This document shows positions 47,481 through 58,942 of a stretch of DNA of 64,000 bases, one piece after another. Position 1 is the first letter of the stretch. Each line of letters begins with the position of its first letter. Origin of the DNA: Melastoma dodecandrum (lineage: Eukaryota > Streptophyta > Magnoliopsida > Myrtales > Melastomataceae); assembly GCA_029817715.1 (NCBI GenBank), contig JARUPY010000252.1:496001-560000 (forward strand). The letters are read 5' to 3'. The translations under genes and the position numbers were made by a program. A model generated the notes under the pieces. That model was not told where the DNA came from and did no database searches. It saw only the letters and a program-made list of their open reading frames with translations.

Positions 47481-47604
47481 AGGTCGAGAATCCAAAATAC
47501 CATTATTAATAATTAGTTAATTGACATAAAATAAGTAAACTAATTATTATAAATTCATAGGAATAATCTTATACGACTGCTTTATTTTTATGTCGTCGCT
47601 AATA

Positions 47605-47770
47605 AATGAAATAATTGATAGTTGCAGTTCAAATTCACGATCATTACTACCTAAGAGAAAAAAAAGAATAATACATTTCCTTTTCTTCGATAATATCTGC
47701 CCCACCATTTGTTTTTGTTCATGTTTCGTTTTGCCAGGACATGTAGACTTGGTCCAGGATTCCTCAGGTA
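47605..47770 (+). pseudogene. PME 5'-end fragment D (short)
   Basis: The start codon is ATA (47692). The signal-peptide region is shortened and fused to CATGTTTCGTTTTGCCAGGACATG. It then joins GACTTGGTCCAGGATTCCTCAGG, the same partner sequence as in fragment C. Confidence 0.75.
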
Positions 47771-47784
47771 CATAATACAAAATA

Positions 47785-47998
47785 CTATTATTAATACTTA
47801 GTTAATTGACAATAAGTAAAATAATTTATTATGAAATCATAGGAAAGATCTAATTAATGAAACAATTCATAGTTTTAGTTCAAACAAAATGCTATTATTA
47901 ATACTTAGTTAATTGACAATAAGTAAAATAATTTATAATGAAATCATAGGAAAGATCTAATTAATGAAACAATTCATAGTTTTAGTTCAAATTCGAGA
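47785..47998 (+). repeat. ~106-bp near-perfect tandem duplication
   Basis: The block CTATTATTAATACTTAG through AATTCATAGTTTTAGTTCAAA occurs twice back to back, with only one or two changes (TTTATTATG/TTTATAATG). This is the most recent duplication inside the array. Confidence 0.85.
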
Positions 47999-48425
47999 TC
48001 ATTACTACAAGAGAAAAAGAAGAACGTGATGTATTTCATTTTTACGATAGTGTCTGCCTTCCTTCCCTTTATTTCTGTCCATGTTCTTGTCGTATGCTTG
48101 TTCCCTTTGATTGTTTCGTTGGACGCGATGGATTTGTATGCATCGACACTGCATGTTTCATTTTGCAAGGACATGTTACCGTAGAGCTAGTCCAGGATTA
48201 CATAGGTCCAGAATAATCCGGTAGTAATAGTAACTCTGGTGCCCACTGCACATTGTATCTCTCGTTATGACATAGTCATTGATTGAATACTTTTTCTATT
48301 GCCGACGGCCACCTTTCCCTTGTACTTTTGAACTAGTAAATTAGCTGGAGGATTTACAATGAATAATTTTTCTTGAATCTCATGACACATGTCAACTAAG
48401 TTGCGCCCGAAGTTGTCGACTAGGT
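47964..48425 (+). pseudogene. PME 5'-end fragment E joined to the ORF-43.1 segment
   Basis: The start codon is GTG (48050) instead of ATG. The frame VSAFLPFISVHVLVVCLFPL, IVSLDAMDLYAST and FCKDMLP then stop follows the PME N-terminus through its second cysteine. After AGCTAGTCCAGGATT the sequence follows the segment also found at 43618-43850 (AGAATAATCCGGTA, GTCATTGAT, TTGCCGACGG, CTTGTACTTTTGAA). Confidence 0.85.
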
Positions 48426-48720
48426 TCGAATATTTATAATGACAATGATTAAATAAATGAGTTTGTTTAGCAAAATTTAACCTTAAAAATATTATATGCT
48501 CACTAGTCTGAAAAAAATTTAAAAATTTTAAAAAATAAGTAAACCTCGAGAATCAATCGGTATTATTGACATATATCAATGAAACACGCCCAATAAGATT
48601 TTATTTTTCAAGTGAAATTAAATAAATTCAGGAGGAATTTAGGAGAATATCTTAAAGGTAGTTAAAGATAGAGGAAAATAAGCTTAATCAGGTTTATTTT
48701 AGAATCTATATAAGAAAACC

Positions 48721-49607
48721 TAACTCCGGAGGATTCTCCCCGATGAAAAAATCTAAGGAGGATTCGCAGAATTCTATAAACAGAGGCAATATCATAGACA
48801 CTTTGTCGTTATTTTAATTTTAGTAAGTGATCTTGTTCAGGCGTTCTTGTTATTGTGCTTTGTATTATCGTTTGTCTAGAAATTTTGACGACCATATTTC
48901 TCTGACCCCGTGTTAGTCCATGTTATATTGTGATGTGTTTCGTCCGCGAACACTTTCAAACCAGAAAAATACGACGATTGGAGATAAAATTAGCACACGA
49001 GGCCAAGAGGTAAAACTAGTAAACCAGTTATCAGGTGAAAAAGCGAAGAATGGACTCCAAAAATTAGTCTTGGCGAGTGGAGACCCGATTCAGCCGTGCC
49101 ACGTCGTATGATATAACATCGACCATGCCAACCGGCATGCAGTACTTTGGATGGACGCTGCCTCACGTCTTAGATAACGGGAATGACGTTAGTTCTCTTT
49201 CTGTCCGTGCTCGCATCGGGGTTCCCACCACTTTCCCGGAAGAGGAACACGACGGCATATACTACTTACTATAGTTCACCTTATCATTATAGAATCTTTT
49301 TCTAATGTATTGGGCCAAGCCCATGTTTGTGGCTGAAGCCCAGTGGAAGAAGGTAAGGAAGGCGTAGAAGAAAGCCCATTCTACACAAATCCCAGCATGT
49401 TGTTTTATTTAGTATAAAGGACGAGGAGGTCAGGTCTTCGCTAACTGCCCGCACGAATTTGGCACGTCATCATCATCCATTGGATAGAAGGGGAACACGT
49501 TGCCATTACGTGTCCAGCGTTTAAGAATTTCTTTTTCAAGTCCCAACCTGACACACCACAAGTCGAAACGAGCAGCGGCGCTCAAACCCAGTTGGCACAA
49601 ATTTCCT
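48721..49607. other. Intergenic upstream of array end / downstream of ERF
   Basis: No recognised gene or repeat. A moderately GC-rich stretch near 49060-49260 has short open frames only. Confidence 0.45.
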
Positions 49608-50498
49608 TTAGAGAGGAGGAGAGGGGGATTCTCGATCCGACAAAGACGAAGGTTGTCCCTGGTACTCCTCAACCGAATGATCGTGTGAGTCTACTACTCC
49701 CCCGGTCGCAGTGCTAGGAGCCACTGCGGGATAATGGGGAGCGGGTGGTGGGGGTTGGGGAATCCCGCGCTGGACCTCCTCCGTGAAGTTGAGCTTCGCT
49801 CGGCTGCCGTGGAAACGGAAAGCCGCCTCGTCGTATGCGCGAGCCGCCTCTTCTGCCGTGTTGAAAGTTCCGAGCCACACGCGGGACGCCTTCCTCGGGT
49901 CGCGTATCTCCGCCGCCCACTTCCCCCAGGGCCTACGCCTCACTCCCCTGTACTTCTTCCACGGCTCCGTTCCCCCCTGCACTCGAGGCGGTTGCTGCTC
50001 TGTGACTAGTTGAGTCGGAGCAGGGGCGGAGCCCGACGCGAGAGTCGTAGGCCCCTCTTCTCCTCCTGTCGGGGGGACGAGCAATCATTATTAACTAACT
50101 GGCTTTAACATGTTGTGATTATGCACGTCCAAAGTCGATGTTTCTCGTGAACACGGGGCGAATGAGACTGATTGGGTACCTGTTACGAACGATGTACCGG
50201 GGACTTGGGACGACGGAGGGACCCCGCAACTCCAGGAAACACCACTCAACGAGCTAAGAGCTGGAGATTGATCTCTTTGTTGGCCAAGCATGAAGTTTTC
50301 CGAAACGCCGAGGCTTGGATAGTAAGCCGGAGATGAATAAGAGAGATCGTCGTTAGACCGGAGGCCTGCGCCGTGACCATAAACTCCAGACAAAACGGGG
50401 AACTCGGGGACGGGGGGGAGGAAGGTGGAGTGAGGGAGGCCGATGCCCCAGTCGCCGCCCCTCTGAGAAGCGACGGCATCCCTGAGGGCGGAAACCAT
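49608..50498 (-). CDS. AP2/ERF transcription factor, ERF group X-like, 258 aa
   Basis: Two exons, 50180-50498 and 49608-50065, joined by a 114-bp GT-AG intron (donor ACAG|GTACCC, acceptor CGACAG). The AP2 domain lies at ~135-195: [20 protein letters not shown], then [20 protein letters not shown] and SRAKLNF; Ala and Asp in WAAEIRD mark the ERF (GCC-box) class. The N-terminus MVSALRDAV matches the M-V-S-A-L motif of group X (ABR1/RAP2.6L-like) factors, associated with wounding and stress. The frame runs on upstream to an ATG at 50717, but that lies inside the TATA-like run, so the ATG at 50498 (MVSAL) is preferred. The C-terminus is Pro/Ser-rich. The group assignment rests on two motifs. Confidence 0.9.
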
Positions 50499-50717
50499 GG
50501 CGGACAAATGTAAACCGCGTACAACATCAGGATCGGGATCAATCCCCCCACCTACTTCATGGGCAGAGGAGGAAGAGAAGGGGGGTGGGGTTGGTGGGTG
50601 GTCTGCCACCTTTTTGACCGAAGTAGACAGAAACAGTAAATTGGGACCAGTCCAGAGATTTACTTTTTGGGGTTTGAGAACAATTTGCTTTTTAATTCCC
50701 AAAATGTGTCTTACCAT

Positions 50718-50730
50718 TTATATATATATA
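50718..50730 (-). promoter_or_regulatory. Putative TATA box of the ERF gene
   Basis: TATATATATAAAT on the minus strand, about 220 bp before the chosen ATG. It would place the transcription start near 50690. Confidence 0.5.
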
Positions 50731-50840
50731 CATGGGACATAGCAAGCAGCCGCCTTTTGGAATATGGATGGGATGGCTACATTCTGACTGACTGACCAAA
50801 AATTAAATTGCCCTTTCTTTCTTCTGGGTTGCAATTGGCG

Positions 50841-51349
50841 TAGTTTTATTCCATAACGACGTCATTTGGCGAAATAATAAAAATAATTCGCAAATTAATT
50901 CACCAAAGTCGGCCTTACAAAGGCCTACTTTCGTCCTCAAGGAAGTCGGCCTTTGTAAGGCCGACTTTGGTTTTGGCGAATGGAAGTCGACCTTACAAAG
51001 GCCGACTTCACCACACTTAGAAAAAATTTTAGCAAACGAAGTTTGGGATGCTGCCTAAGGAAAGCCGACTTTTTTAATTTTCTTTTTTTTTTCTTTTGAA
51101 ATAAAAAAAAAATTAGGTTAAGCTTTTTTTTTTTTTAAATTCAAAAGAAAAAAAAAAAAAAACTACTGAGGAAGTCGGTCCTTGTAGGGCCGACTCTCGT
51201 TTCAAAAAATCGAAAAGGCCGAATTACTCAAGGACTGAAGTCGGCCTTTGTAAGGCCGACTTTGGTGGGTTAGTTGGCGAAATATTTTCCCAACTGCGTC
51301 CTTTCGCGAACTATTTCGCCAACTGACGTCATTATGAAACAAAACTCGT
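50841..51349. mobile_element. TIR element (MITE-like, 509 bp) with nested palindromes
   Basis: The ends form an imperfect inverted repeat of ~36 bp: left AGTTTTATTCCATAA then GACGTCATTTGGCGAAATA; the right end reads back as AGTTTTGTTTCATAA then GACGTCAGTTGGCGAAATA. AATTGGCG stands on both sides (50833-50840 and 51350-51357) as an 8-bp (perhaps 9-bp) target-site duplication, as in hAT or MULE elements. Inside, a dyad of the form AAGTCGGCCTTTGTAAGGCC GACTT recurs at about 50907, 50942, 50982, 51172 and 51238. A large A/T inverted tract (TTCTTTTGAA ... TTCAAAAGAA) fills 51060-51160. No ORF. Confidence 0.8.
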
Positions 51350-51357
51350 AATTGGCG

Positions 51358-52103
51358 TGTACGGGAAGGTTCTGTATCCAGAGGGAAAAAAAGTGGGGAA
51401 TTGTTGGGTTCTCCTTTCAAATTAAGTGGCGGTACCTGTAGTTTGGGGTTTTAGGGCAAGTGGGGGTTTGGGGAAAAAATGGCGGCTCTTTTTTGTTTTT
51501 TTGGTCAAAAGGCAAAATCAATTTCGACGAACGACGACGACAATGGATAAGGCCAAACTTATAGATAGGAGTGTGGTGTTGGATGGACACGGGAGGGGAG
51601 GACTTGGGACTTCCTTTCCAGTTTGGTTTCTCCACAAACCTCTTTTGAGTTACAAATGCAACAGTGAGTTTGACTGGAAAAGAGACTTTAGAGACAAGTA
51701 GAGAGCCTCCCCCCACCCACCAACTCAAATACAAAACGTTTTTTTTCCTGACTATCGATATTTTGGAAACGAAGCTCCCCAAACTCCTACCCATAGATAG
51801 ATAGATAGATAGATAGATACATAGAGAGGAGGAGGAGAAGAAGAATGGCAACTACACCTCCCTCTCCCGACCCTGAAACCAATGATTTAGGGAAGAGAAA
51901 ACATTTGCATGATTTATTGTACATGATCTTCGGAATGAGATGATTAAAATGAAGCCAAAAACAAGAGACCAAAGAGCTGGCTTCTACCCAGCAACACCCC
52001 CCCCCCCCCCTCCCCTGGCCTCCTACATGAAAACAGTTTTAACTCCACATGTTGTTCACCTCCACCTCCTGTCAGGCGCAGCTGTTCTCTCGGCAACTCA
52101 ACC
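51358..52103. other. Intergenic between TIR element and PTB gene
   Basis: Contains a (TAGA)n microsatellite at 51794-51820 and a run of 14 C at 51997-52010. The right part is probably the 3' UTR of the PTB gene. No other gene seen. Confidence 0.55.
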
Positions 52104-55100
52104 CTAAATGCCCTGCAGCTGGGAGAAGGATATCCGTATCACGGAGCCACCAAGAAAGGTGGCGTGCTTGCACACCAGCGCTTCCGTCGCCTGCTCTTCA
52201 TTATCAAAGAGGACCAGCGCCTGCTTCTTCCCATTCATCTCGAACAGTTTGGTGTTGAGGATCGGGCCATGCTCCTCCAGGTGCGCCACTATCTCTTCCT
52301 CTGTCACTTCTTGAGGGAGAGTGGACAGATGCACCATCTTCGTTGGGGAGCAGCAGTAGCGGTAATTCTTCGCCGCGTTACGGTTGAAGCGGTTTAGATT
52401 CGAATTCACGTACTCCTGACTGTCGGGTCCTTGTGTTATGTTTGGATGCTTCGAGAAGTTAACCTCCAGTCTATTACCAAAAAGCATTGCTCCCTGGATC
52501 AGCATTTTGTAACCATTGATTATGTGGTGGAAAAATGGCAGCAAAAAAGAACTGTAGAAACAAAGAGCACTCCCAGGCCAGCAGTTAGTAGGGGGTTGGA
52601 CCTACACACTTGCTATTTTTCACACCTCAAATAACCGACCATCAGCAAACCAAAAGAGTCATGGAACCTTTCTCTAAGGTCACGGCCAAACCAAATAATA
52701 TCTTCATAAACACCTAATAAGCACAGCAATGCTTATCTGCATACTACTCTAGCAATGTCAGATTAGTTCAACAGATGCCCTACTAGTCTTGAACCTTTCT
52801 AAAATAATAAACAAGTAACATTTTCGTGTATGCTACAAAAACACCACATCATGGGGGTAAACGCTTCACATTTAGATCTCCTCAGTATGGATGGAAACAA
52901 ACGGGTCATATGCTATTACTGAGAAGCGGACTAAGTGCAACCGCACATTGACAAATCGGGAAAAAAAAAGAACCCCTTGAAATAATGATTCTGGTAGTCC
53001 AAACCCAATTGGTGACATGAACCAAATAGACAAGTCAATCAAATGGGGATCATGTAAACTGGGTGAAATCATTACATGAAGACAAGTGCTGTCAGACAGC
53101 ACACAAAAAAGAAAGCTCAACAAACATGGGATTCCAAAAGGAGACAAAAAGAAAGGAAAACTGAGACAAAGTGAACAAAACAACTTTACGCAATTCTTAA
53201 AGGAATATTCATCATAATTTTCTGGAAGTACCTTCAAGAAGTTAACTGCCAACTCAGCCTGGAAACCATCACCCATCTGTATAAGAGCGTGATCTGGTTT
53301 GTTCCGGAGCAGTTTTATCCTCACTATGTTTCCGTATAGAGAGAACAAGTTAAAAAGCTTGTCCTCATCAACTCTCTGTAGCACAGTTCAACATGTCAAG
53401 CACACTTCATCAACTGAAACTAATAAAAGCAGGCACTGTTTGTAACTTACATCTGGATTTAAGTTAGAAACAAGGACAGTACACCTGTCATTGGTCCCAC
53501 TTACCCCAGGAGGTAAACCTCCTCCAAAAGCAGCCGCAATTGCAGCAGCATTAGCCATCTACGAGAATTACCAAAGCACACTTGGCATTACTTACAAGAA
53601 TAAAAGGACAAAAAACCTTAACATTTCCATTCTAGAATCTCATTTCTAAATTATGTGATTCTTTCCAAGAACTGATTCTGCAATCCAAACTACTGTACTT
53701 TGCATTGGCATTAGCATTGCAAAACTGCGAAGAGATCACCGATATTATTTTGCAAAGCAAGCATAATAGTAAGTCTGGTGTCTTCATCCAACCAGAAAAG
53801 AATAACTATCTAACTAACTACAACACCTTGTTCTTTCCAAATAATTAGCTGAAACGTAGTCAACCTTTCAACAGATATGGTTTCAAAGTGAGTCTAATGT
53901 TGATCTTTATATCTAGAGATTTACCTACATAAAGCCTCAACCATTGTCAGACCTTTGGCAGTGATAACAGCTCAAGAATACACCCCCTAATTATAGCATA
54001 AAACACAGCAATAGTACTTAATTTTTCGCTAAATAACTCAGCCCACAAGGATTATGATGCTTTCTCCACGAATGTCGCCGGGACCATATCATATTTTTAC
54101 TCTAGAAAGCCAATAACTTACCATTATTTTATAAATTGAAGCATAGTTTATATATACAAGCATGAATGAAGTAAGCAACATAAGTGGCCCCAAGTCGAAG
54201 GCTTCTCACAAAATGGCTCGACGTTATTAGATGGCACAAGGAAAAATCCAACAGAAATAACATTTAAGAACCTTTAAACAACTTCCCTGGCTAAGAACTT
54301 ATGCTTTCAGATAACTGTAGCAGAAGGAAGAGAACTTGCTCACCTGTGAATAGCCCCCTGGAACACAAATAACATGAAAGAATACAGGAATTATCGGCAA
54401 TTTTTTTATAATAAGTTTGCAAAAATATTTACAACTGCGCTATGTTAGCCCAGCTCAGAAAAAAGATATATGCCACTTATGCACAGACGCGGGCCACAAG
54501 AGGAAAATGAGATATATGTGCAAGCAGTGGAGCATGTTAACTTAAAAGGGGAAACAACTAACGAGAATTAAGAATATGCCCTACCTCCACCACCTTGAAG
54601 AGGATACATATTTCCTGCTTCCCCATACGCAGGCTACAAAACATCACCGATACGGTGGGCTTTAACAAAACAATATAATCATCCAGCTATGCTACCAGAA
54701 GACAGGAAAAGATGCATACTTGTGAGGACCTGCCTTTCTGCTCAGTCGGCAGATTTGGATTGGTAAAATCCCTAGAGAATTGAAGTATGCAATTCATTTA
54801 ACTTTACCAGTGTAGAAAGAATAACAGGTAGGTCTAATCAGAGGGACATGGTCTCACCTTGACCGATCATTATTGTAATTTACTTGCAACTCATCAAGGC
54901 TGCAGATGAATGGAAGAAAGAATCAACCACAAACATTATCTTCAATGTTTTTAACACGTCCATGTAAGGTATAAAGCAGCATTATATTCATATCGAAACC
55001 GAACCGAAGTCACTGACAAATTTCCACAACAGAATCCCGATTCGGACTTACTTTGAATACTGAATATCCAATTGACAGCAACCATCATAAATATTGCGGC

Positions 55101-57141
55101 CCTGGAATTCATTATTTAGAGATGTTTCAGCTTGGAATTAGTACCTTCAAAGATTACATTTTCGACAATGCACTAAGTACCTGAAGAGCACTTCTAGCAG
55201 AAATGGCGCTCTGTTGCTGCTGAAATTGAATAAGGGCTTGAAAACCTGAAAGGAAGAATAAAAAAGATTAGCAGATTGGCCATGAAGGATATGACCAACC
55301 AACTCGAGCTGTCAGCAGTCATTATGTATTTGTCCAGTGGATCACAAAGAACAAGGCTTCAAAAAGAAAACCTCAGATGCATTCAACAATCCACTGATAA
55401 TTGCACATATCGAATCTCCCGATTTTATATTTCTACCCTTCCTTACTTTCTCTGATCCAGGAAGCAAAAGCAGAGCCCTCTTCCTTACCAGAACCAGGAT
55501 AAACTTATCACCCCACAGTATCAGATAATCCAGAAGATCCATGGAAAAGAATGTATCAACAGAACAACGCATAGATATCCGTGAGAATGTTCTTACCATT
55601 GGCCGTGACGCACCCTAACATACTCATTGATAACACTCAAAAGTGAATATAAAAGAACCACCTCTCCTATTTGTTCTCAAAGAAAATGCCAAATTCATCC
55701 ACCTGACTATTGTAAAATCAACGTTTCTATTACAGGACTCAAATTCCCATCACAAGGGAACAAAACTGATGAAATAGACTGAAACAAGATCTTCCCATCA
55801 TGGAATGAAAGATATGCTTTGTTTAACAGAAGATAGTAAAAAATATGAATATCATGGAGAGAGGACAACCAGCTGACTTTTGAAAGGTCACAATCTTCTC
55901 CAGAACCCCATAAGACGAGAACACTTGATGCAATACTTCCACCGTGATAGGGTACATCATATGGTGTATAGTAACCAGAAGAATTCGATTAGGCTGTGAA
56001 AACATAAACAAAGAGAAGGAATAGTGTGTCACATAATGGGCAGACAAACATCATGTAGACTCCAGCATACAACAAAAAATATAGGCATTCCCAGAGCATG
56101 AATCAAAGTAGAAAAACAACTAGTGGAAAATCTTGATCATACTGATCCATTCATGTTGCTTTCCTTATTCTGTCTTTATTTTTCCCGTCAGAATTTGGGT
56201 TTACAGAAATCTTTGCCTGCATGAAAAAAATGGCCTACCAACCTCATCACCTCGGCTTTGCGTATTTTGATCCACCGTAGTTAATTCTTGATGTGATGAG
56301 AATTGAATATAAACATTTCGACCCCTGCATTCACAAACATAAAATATGTTTAGGCTCCACGGAGATAGGAAAACAAGAACACAACGGGAGATACAGTCTG
56401 TTCAGAACAAACGGATAATGTCCAAAATGATTTCGACATTTAAATGAATCAAAATGAGGAGGGCATGCCACTAGAACAGAATTACTCTCCTAATGCTAGG
56501 TTGCACGTTTGTGTAGAATTGCAATGCATTAATCGCAGAGGGGATATCCTGCATTTGAACAAGAGCCTGCGATTCCACAGGTACATGTCACAGGCTATAA
56601 CTCGATATCAAATCTTCAGCAAGAACTCCTGAAGATATCAAATGACAGACCTGATTCTTGGCACGCAGCATCACAAGCCTGGTAATAACCCCAAATGGCT
56701 GAAATAGCTGAAGCAAATCATTCTGCGGTGAAAATGGGAGAGACATAATTGGCCTCAAAATTGCTAAGGTCATTCTAAAGCCTCCTTCCAGGAGTGAAAA
56801 GACAATACTCCACATTCATTTTCTAACACGTTATCAATGGAAATGCCAGCCTTCCCATTTATTTTCAAAGAAGTGCAAAGCCTTCTTGCCCGCCTATCTA
56901 AAGAAGTTCTCATACTTTCTCAACATTAGTCCATCAAAGCTACTCAACCATTTTGTATGCTAATTATCTTTCATTTTTGTCGAGTGCCAAGAGTAGCCAA
57001 GATAGCCCCAACTAAAGGAAAAGAAAAAAAAAGTTCGTTTTTTTGCAGAAACAAGTAATAGTCGAGGGGGATGTGAGACGGGACCTCCGAGATTTCATGG
57101 CCTACGTTGCGAACATGGATGACTTTGGAAGGCTCCGACAT
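52104..57141 (-). CDS. Polypyrimidine-tract-binding protein homolog (PTB3-like), 441 aa
   Basis: Fourteen exons: 57085-57141, 56651-56722, 56490-56566, 56243-56324, 55870-55993, 55181-55245, 55052-55101, 54858-54899, 54720-54771, 54585-54633, 54344-54357 (14 nt), 53451-53558, 53232-53375, 52104-52493. They sum to 442 codons. RRM1 has KVIHVRNVGHEISENDLLQL; RRM2 has RILLVTIHHMMYPITVEVLH; RRM3 has CTVLVSNLNPD and ALIQMGDGFQAELAV; a C-terminal RRM-like part has MVHLSTLPQEVTEEEIV and ends SFSQLQGI. Plant PTBs bind pyrimidine-rich RNA and regulate splicing and transport of transcripts. All splice sites are GT-AG except intron 3, whose donor reads GAGAGT (56489 down) where GTGAGT is expected. The ATG at 57141 (MSEPSKV) matches the family start. 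Confidence 0.92.
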
Positions 57142-57615
57142 CTCGGGGGCGGTCGACCTGTAAAGCAACACAACAAGAAGAAATGGGGGGGGGGGGGGGA
57201 GAATGGAAGTCTAGGAAGGCAGCAAAGGGCATAGAAACGTGGGGACAGCATATAAAGTGACAAAGCAGGTAACAGAGCATCGGGCTTTGATTGATCATGG
57301 GATCTAAACAAAAAAAAAATGCCGGCGGAATCGCCTGATAACCCGCTAACACAGCTTCTGCTTAAAAAAGCTAAATCATTCATACCCAGCAAATAATGAC
57401 GACGAAGACGAAGAAGAGGAAACGGATAACACTCGAATTTCTAGGGGATTGGAAAAGGAAATTCCCTAAATAGATGAGGGAGAGGGACTGAACCGGGGGT
57501 GACAAGAGAATGGCAACAGAAAAGAAAGGGGGAAGAAGAAATCAGTAGGAACCCTAACCTGACAAAAGGAGAAGAAGGGTGAGATTGGGTTTGGAGGGTT
57601 TCCACTGACTTGGCG

Positions 57616-57642
57616 TCTCTCTCTCTCTCTCTCTCTCTCTCT
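57616..57642. repeat. (CT)n microsatellite in the PTB 5' region
   Basis: About 13 CT units, GA on the PTB sense strand. Pyrimidine/GA tracts are frequent in plant 5' UTRs and core promoters, so it may lie in the leader of the PTB transcript. Confidence 0.85.
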
Positions 57643-58449
57643 ACGCCTCACACTCACGCTCAACCCTCACGCTCAACCTGACGCTGACGATGGCCGACTC
57701 TCTCAGCACCGGGGGATCCTTATTTTGGTTTTCGGCGGGTTGCCCTCCCCGGTGCCGCCGATTCTATTATACACATATATACATAAATCTGATAAAAACC
57801 TAATACGTATTTATTTTGATTTATGATATTATTTTTATTTTAGTGGAGACCCTGTGGAGAAGGAGTGTTTCGAAACTAATCCAGAAGGTAACATCGGACC
57901 AAACCTCCTTTGAAAGTCCATAAATTTTCTGCTCCTGCTCCGCGGTCTCCGGTCAAACTTTGAGGAGGTGGTGGTATCTGTGAACTCGTGATCGATTGCC
58001 ATGCGAGACGTCTGCTTGAGCACTCACTGTTGCATCGGAGCGAGCAGTTTCGTCTTTCTCTGTCCTTATACGACCATCTAAGATGCTGATGGAACCTCTC
58101 GGGGTCATACCATAAGCCACGACACTGACCACCACCTCGCACGCCTCCTTCACGTGAAGCTCTGCACATGCCCAAGCCGCGTGTGGAACTGTCCGGCTTA
58201 ATCTATGGCACTAAAATGTTTCTACACGAGCCGTATCAGCGCCTCACGTTAAGTACATGACAACAAAAGATTCTCATGGCACTAAACTAGTTAATCACTG
58301 CAGTTGCGAAAGCAGGAGCCCACCTGCAAATGCATAAGCAAAACTAGACTACTACAACTTACAGGCTAAAGTCCACACGCCCATAATTAGTTTACCATGT
58401 AAACAAAGATGAGGAAAAAGGGACATACTTGAGTCTCGCTTCTCAACCT

Positions 58450-58610
58450 CCCGACGAGATGGGTTGTCCCTGCTTAAAGATGGGGGTGATCGGAGCAAGA
58501 AGAAGCTTCGCACAGAAGATAATCCTCCGGTGCTAGGTGGGGATGACAAAGGTAATGCAGGAGGAGGCCATCATCAAAAACAGACTCAAGAAGGTAAGTG
58601 CGAAAACGAT
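58450..58610 (+). other. Possible LINE ORF1 N-terminal remnant
   Basis: The plus frame reads LSLLKDGGDRSKKKLRTEDN, then PPVLGGDDKGNAGGG. The K-K-L/V-R after DGGDRS followed by acidic and Gly-rich residues recalls the start of plant LINE gag-like proteins. Very short; weak evidence. Confidence 0.25.
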
Positions 58611-58942
58611 GCTATTTTGTGTGTATTTGAGCATTTAACAATCCTTATTTTTGGTACATCAGAAGCGGAAACCACTGGTGAATTTCAAATTGTAAGAAAA
58701 AAATAAACAAACAAACCAATCCTTCTCTTGCTACAAATAATTTGAGCGACTCAGTAACACCTCCCTACCAATTCCCCCCCCCCCCCTAATGTAAGTAAAA
58801 TAACATGCACAAGCCAAAGATACACACAACATTAACAATCTACGTATACACCCTCCCAATACCGCCGTGGTATCGAGGCTAACATAAATAAACTATACCC
58901 ACACCACACATATTAACCGGAGCAGCGAGAAAAAAGCCCGCA

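Larger units (their letters stand above)
44220..48720 (+). repeat. Composite array of PME 5'-end and upstream fragments
   Basis: The 4.5-kb AT-rich block contains at least five decayed copies of the PME start (entries below). It also has three or more copies of an AT-rich block beginning TTAATTGACATTAAAC-AGTAAAATAATTTATTATAAAATCATAG (45182, 45432, 47008, with shorter forms at 47517, 47803, 47909). Pieces of the unknown ORF region occur at 45690-45830 and 48190-48420. The 34.1-34.99-kb PME upstream block appears in full (46025-46975) or in part (44220-45000, 48590-48720). No intact gene is present. Confidence 0.85.
57142..58942. other. Intergenic between PTB and UGT80
   Basis: PTB 5' region with a run of 14 G (57186-57199) and a CT microsatellite. 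Then 57840-58200 has open but unrecognised minus frames. Then comes a possible LINE remnant (58450-58600). The rest is unassigned. Confidence 0.5.

Noticed and set aside
44220..48720. CRISPR-like or centromeric satellite array
   Set aside because: Repeats are long, unequal and diverged, traceable to the PME promoter and leader; there is no regular short repeat with unique spacers and the DNA is plant nuclear.
50499..50717. N-terminal extension of the ERF frame to an ATG at 50717
   Set aside because: That ATG overlaps the TATA-like run and the extension lacks ERF-family similarity; the MVSAL start at 50498 fits the family.
57840..58200. Overlapping minus-strand frames of 60-99 codons
   Set aside because: No domain recognised, competing frames, and no splice-consistent continuation found; left unassigned.
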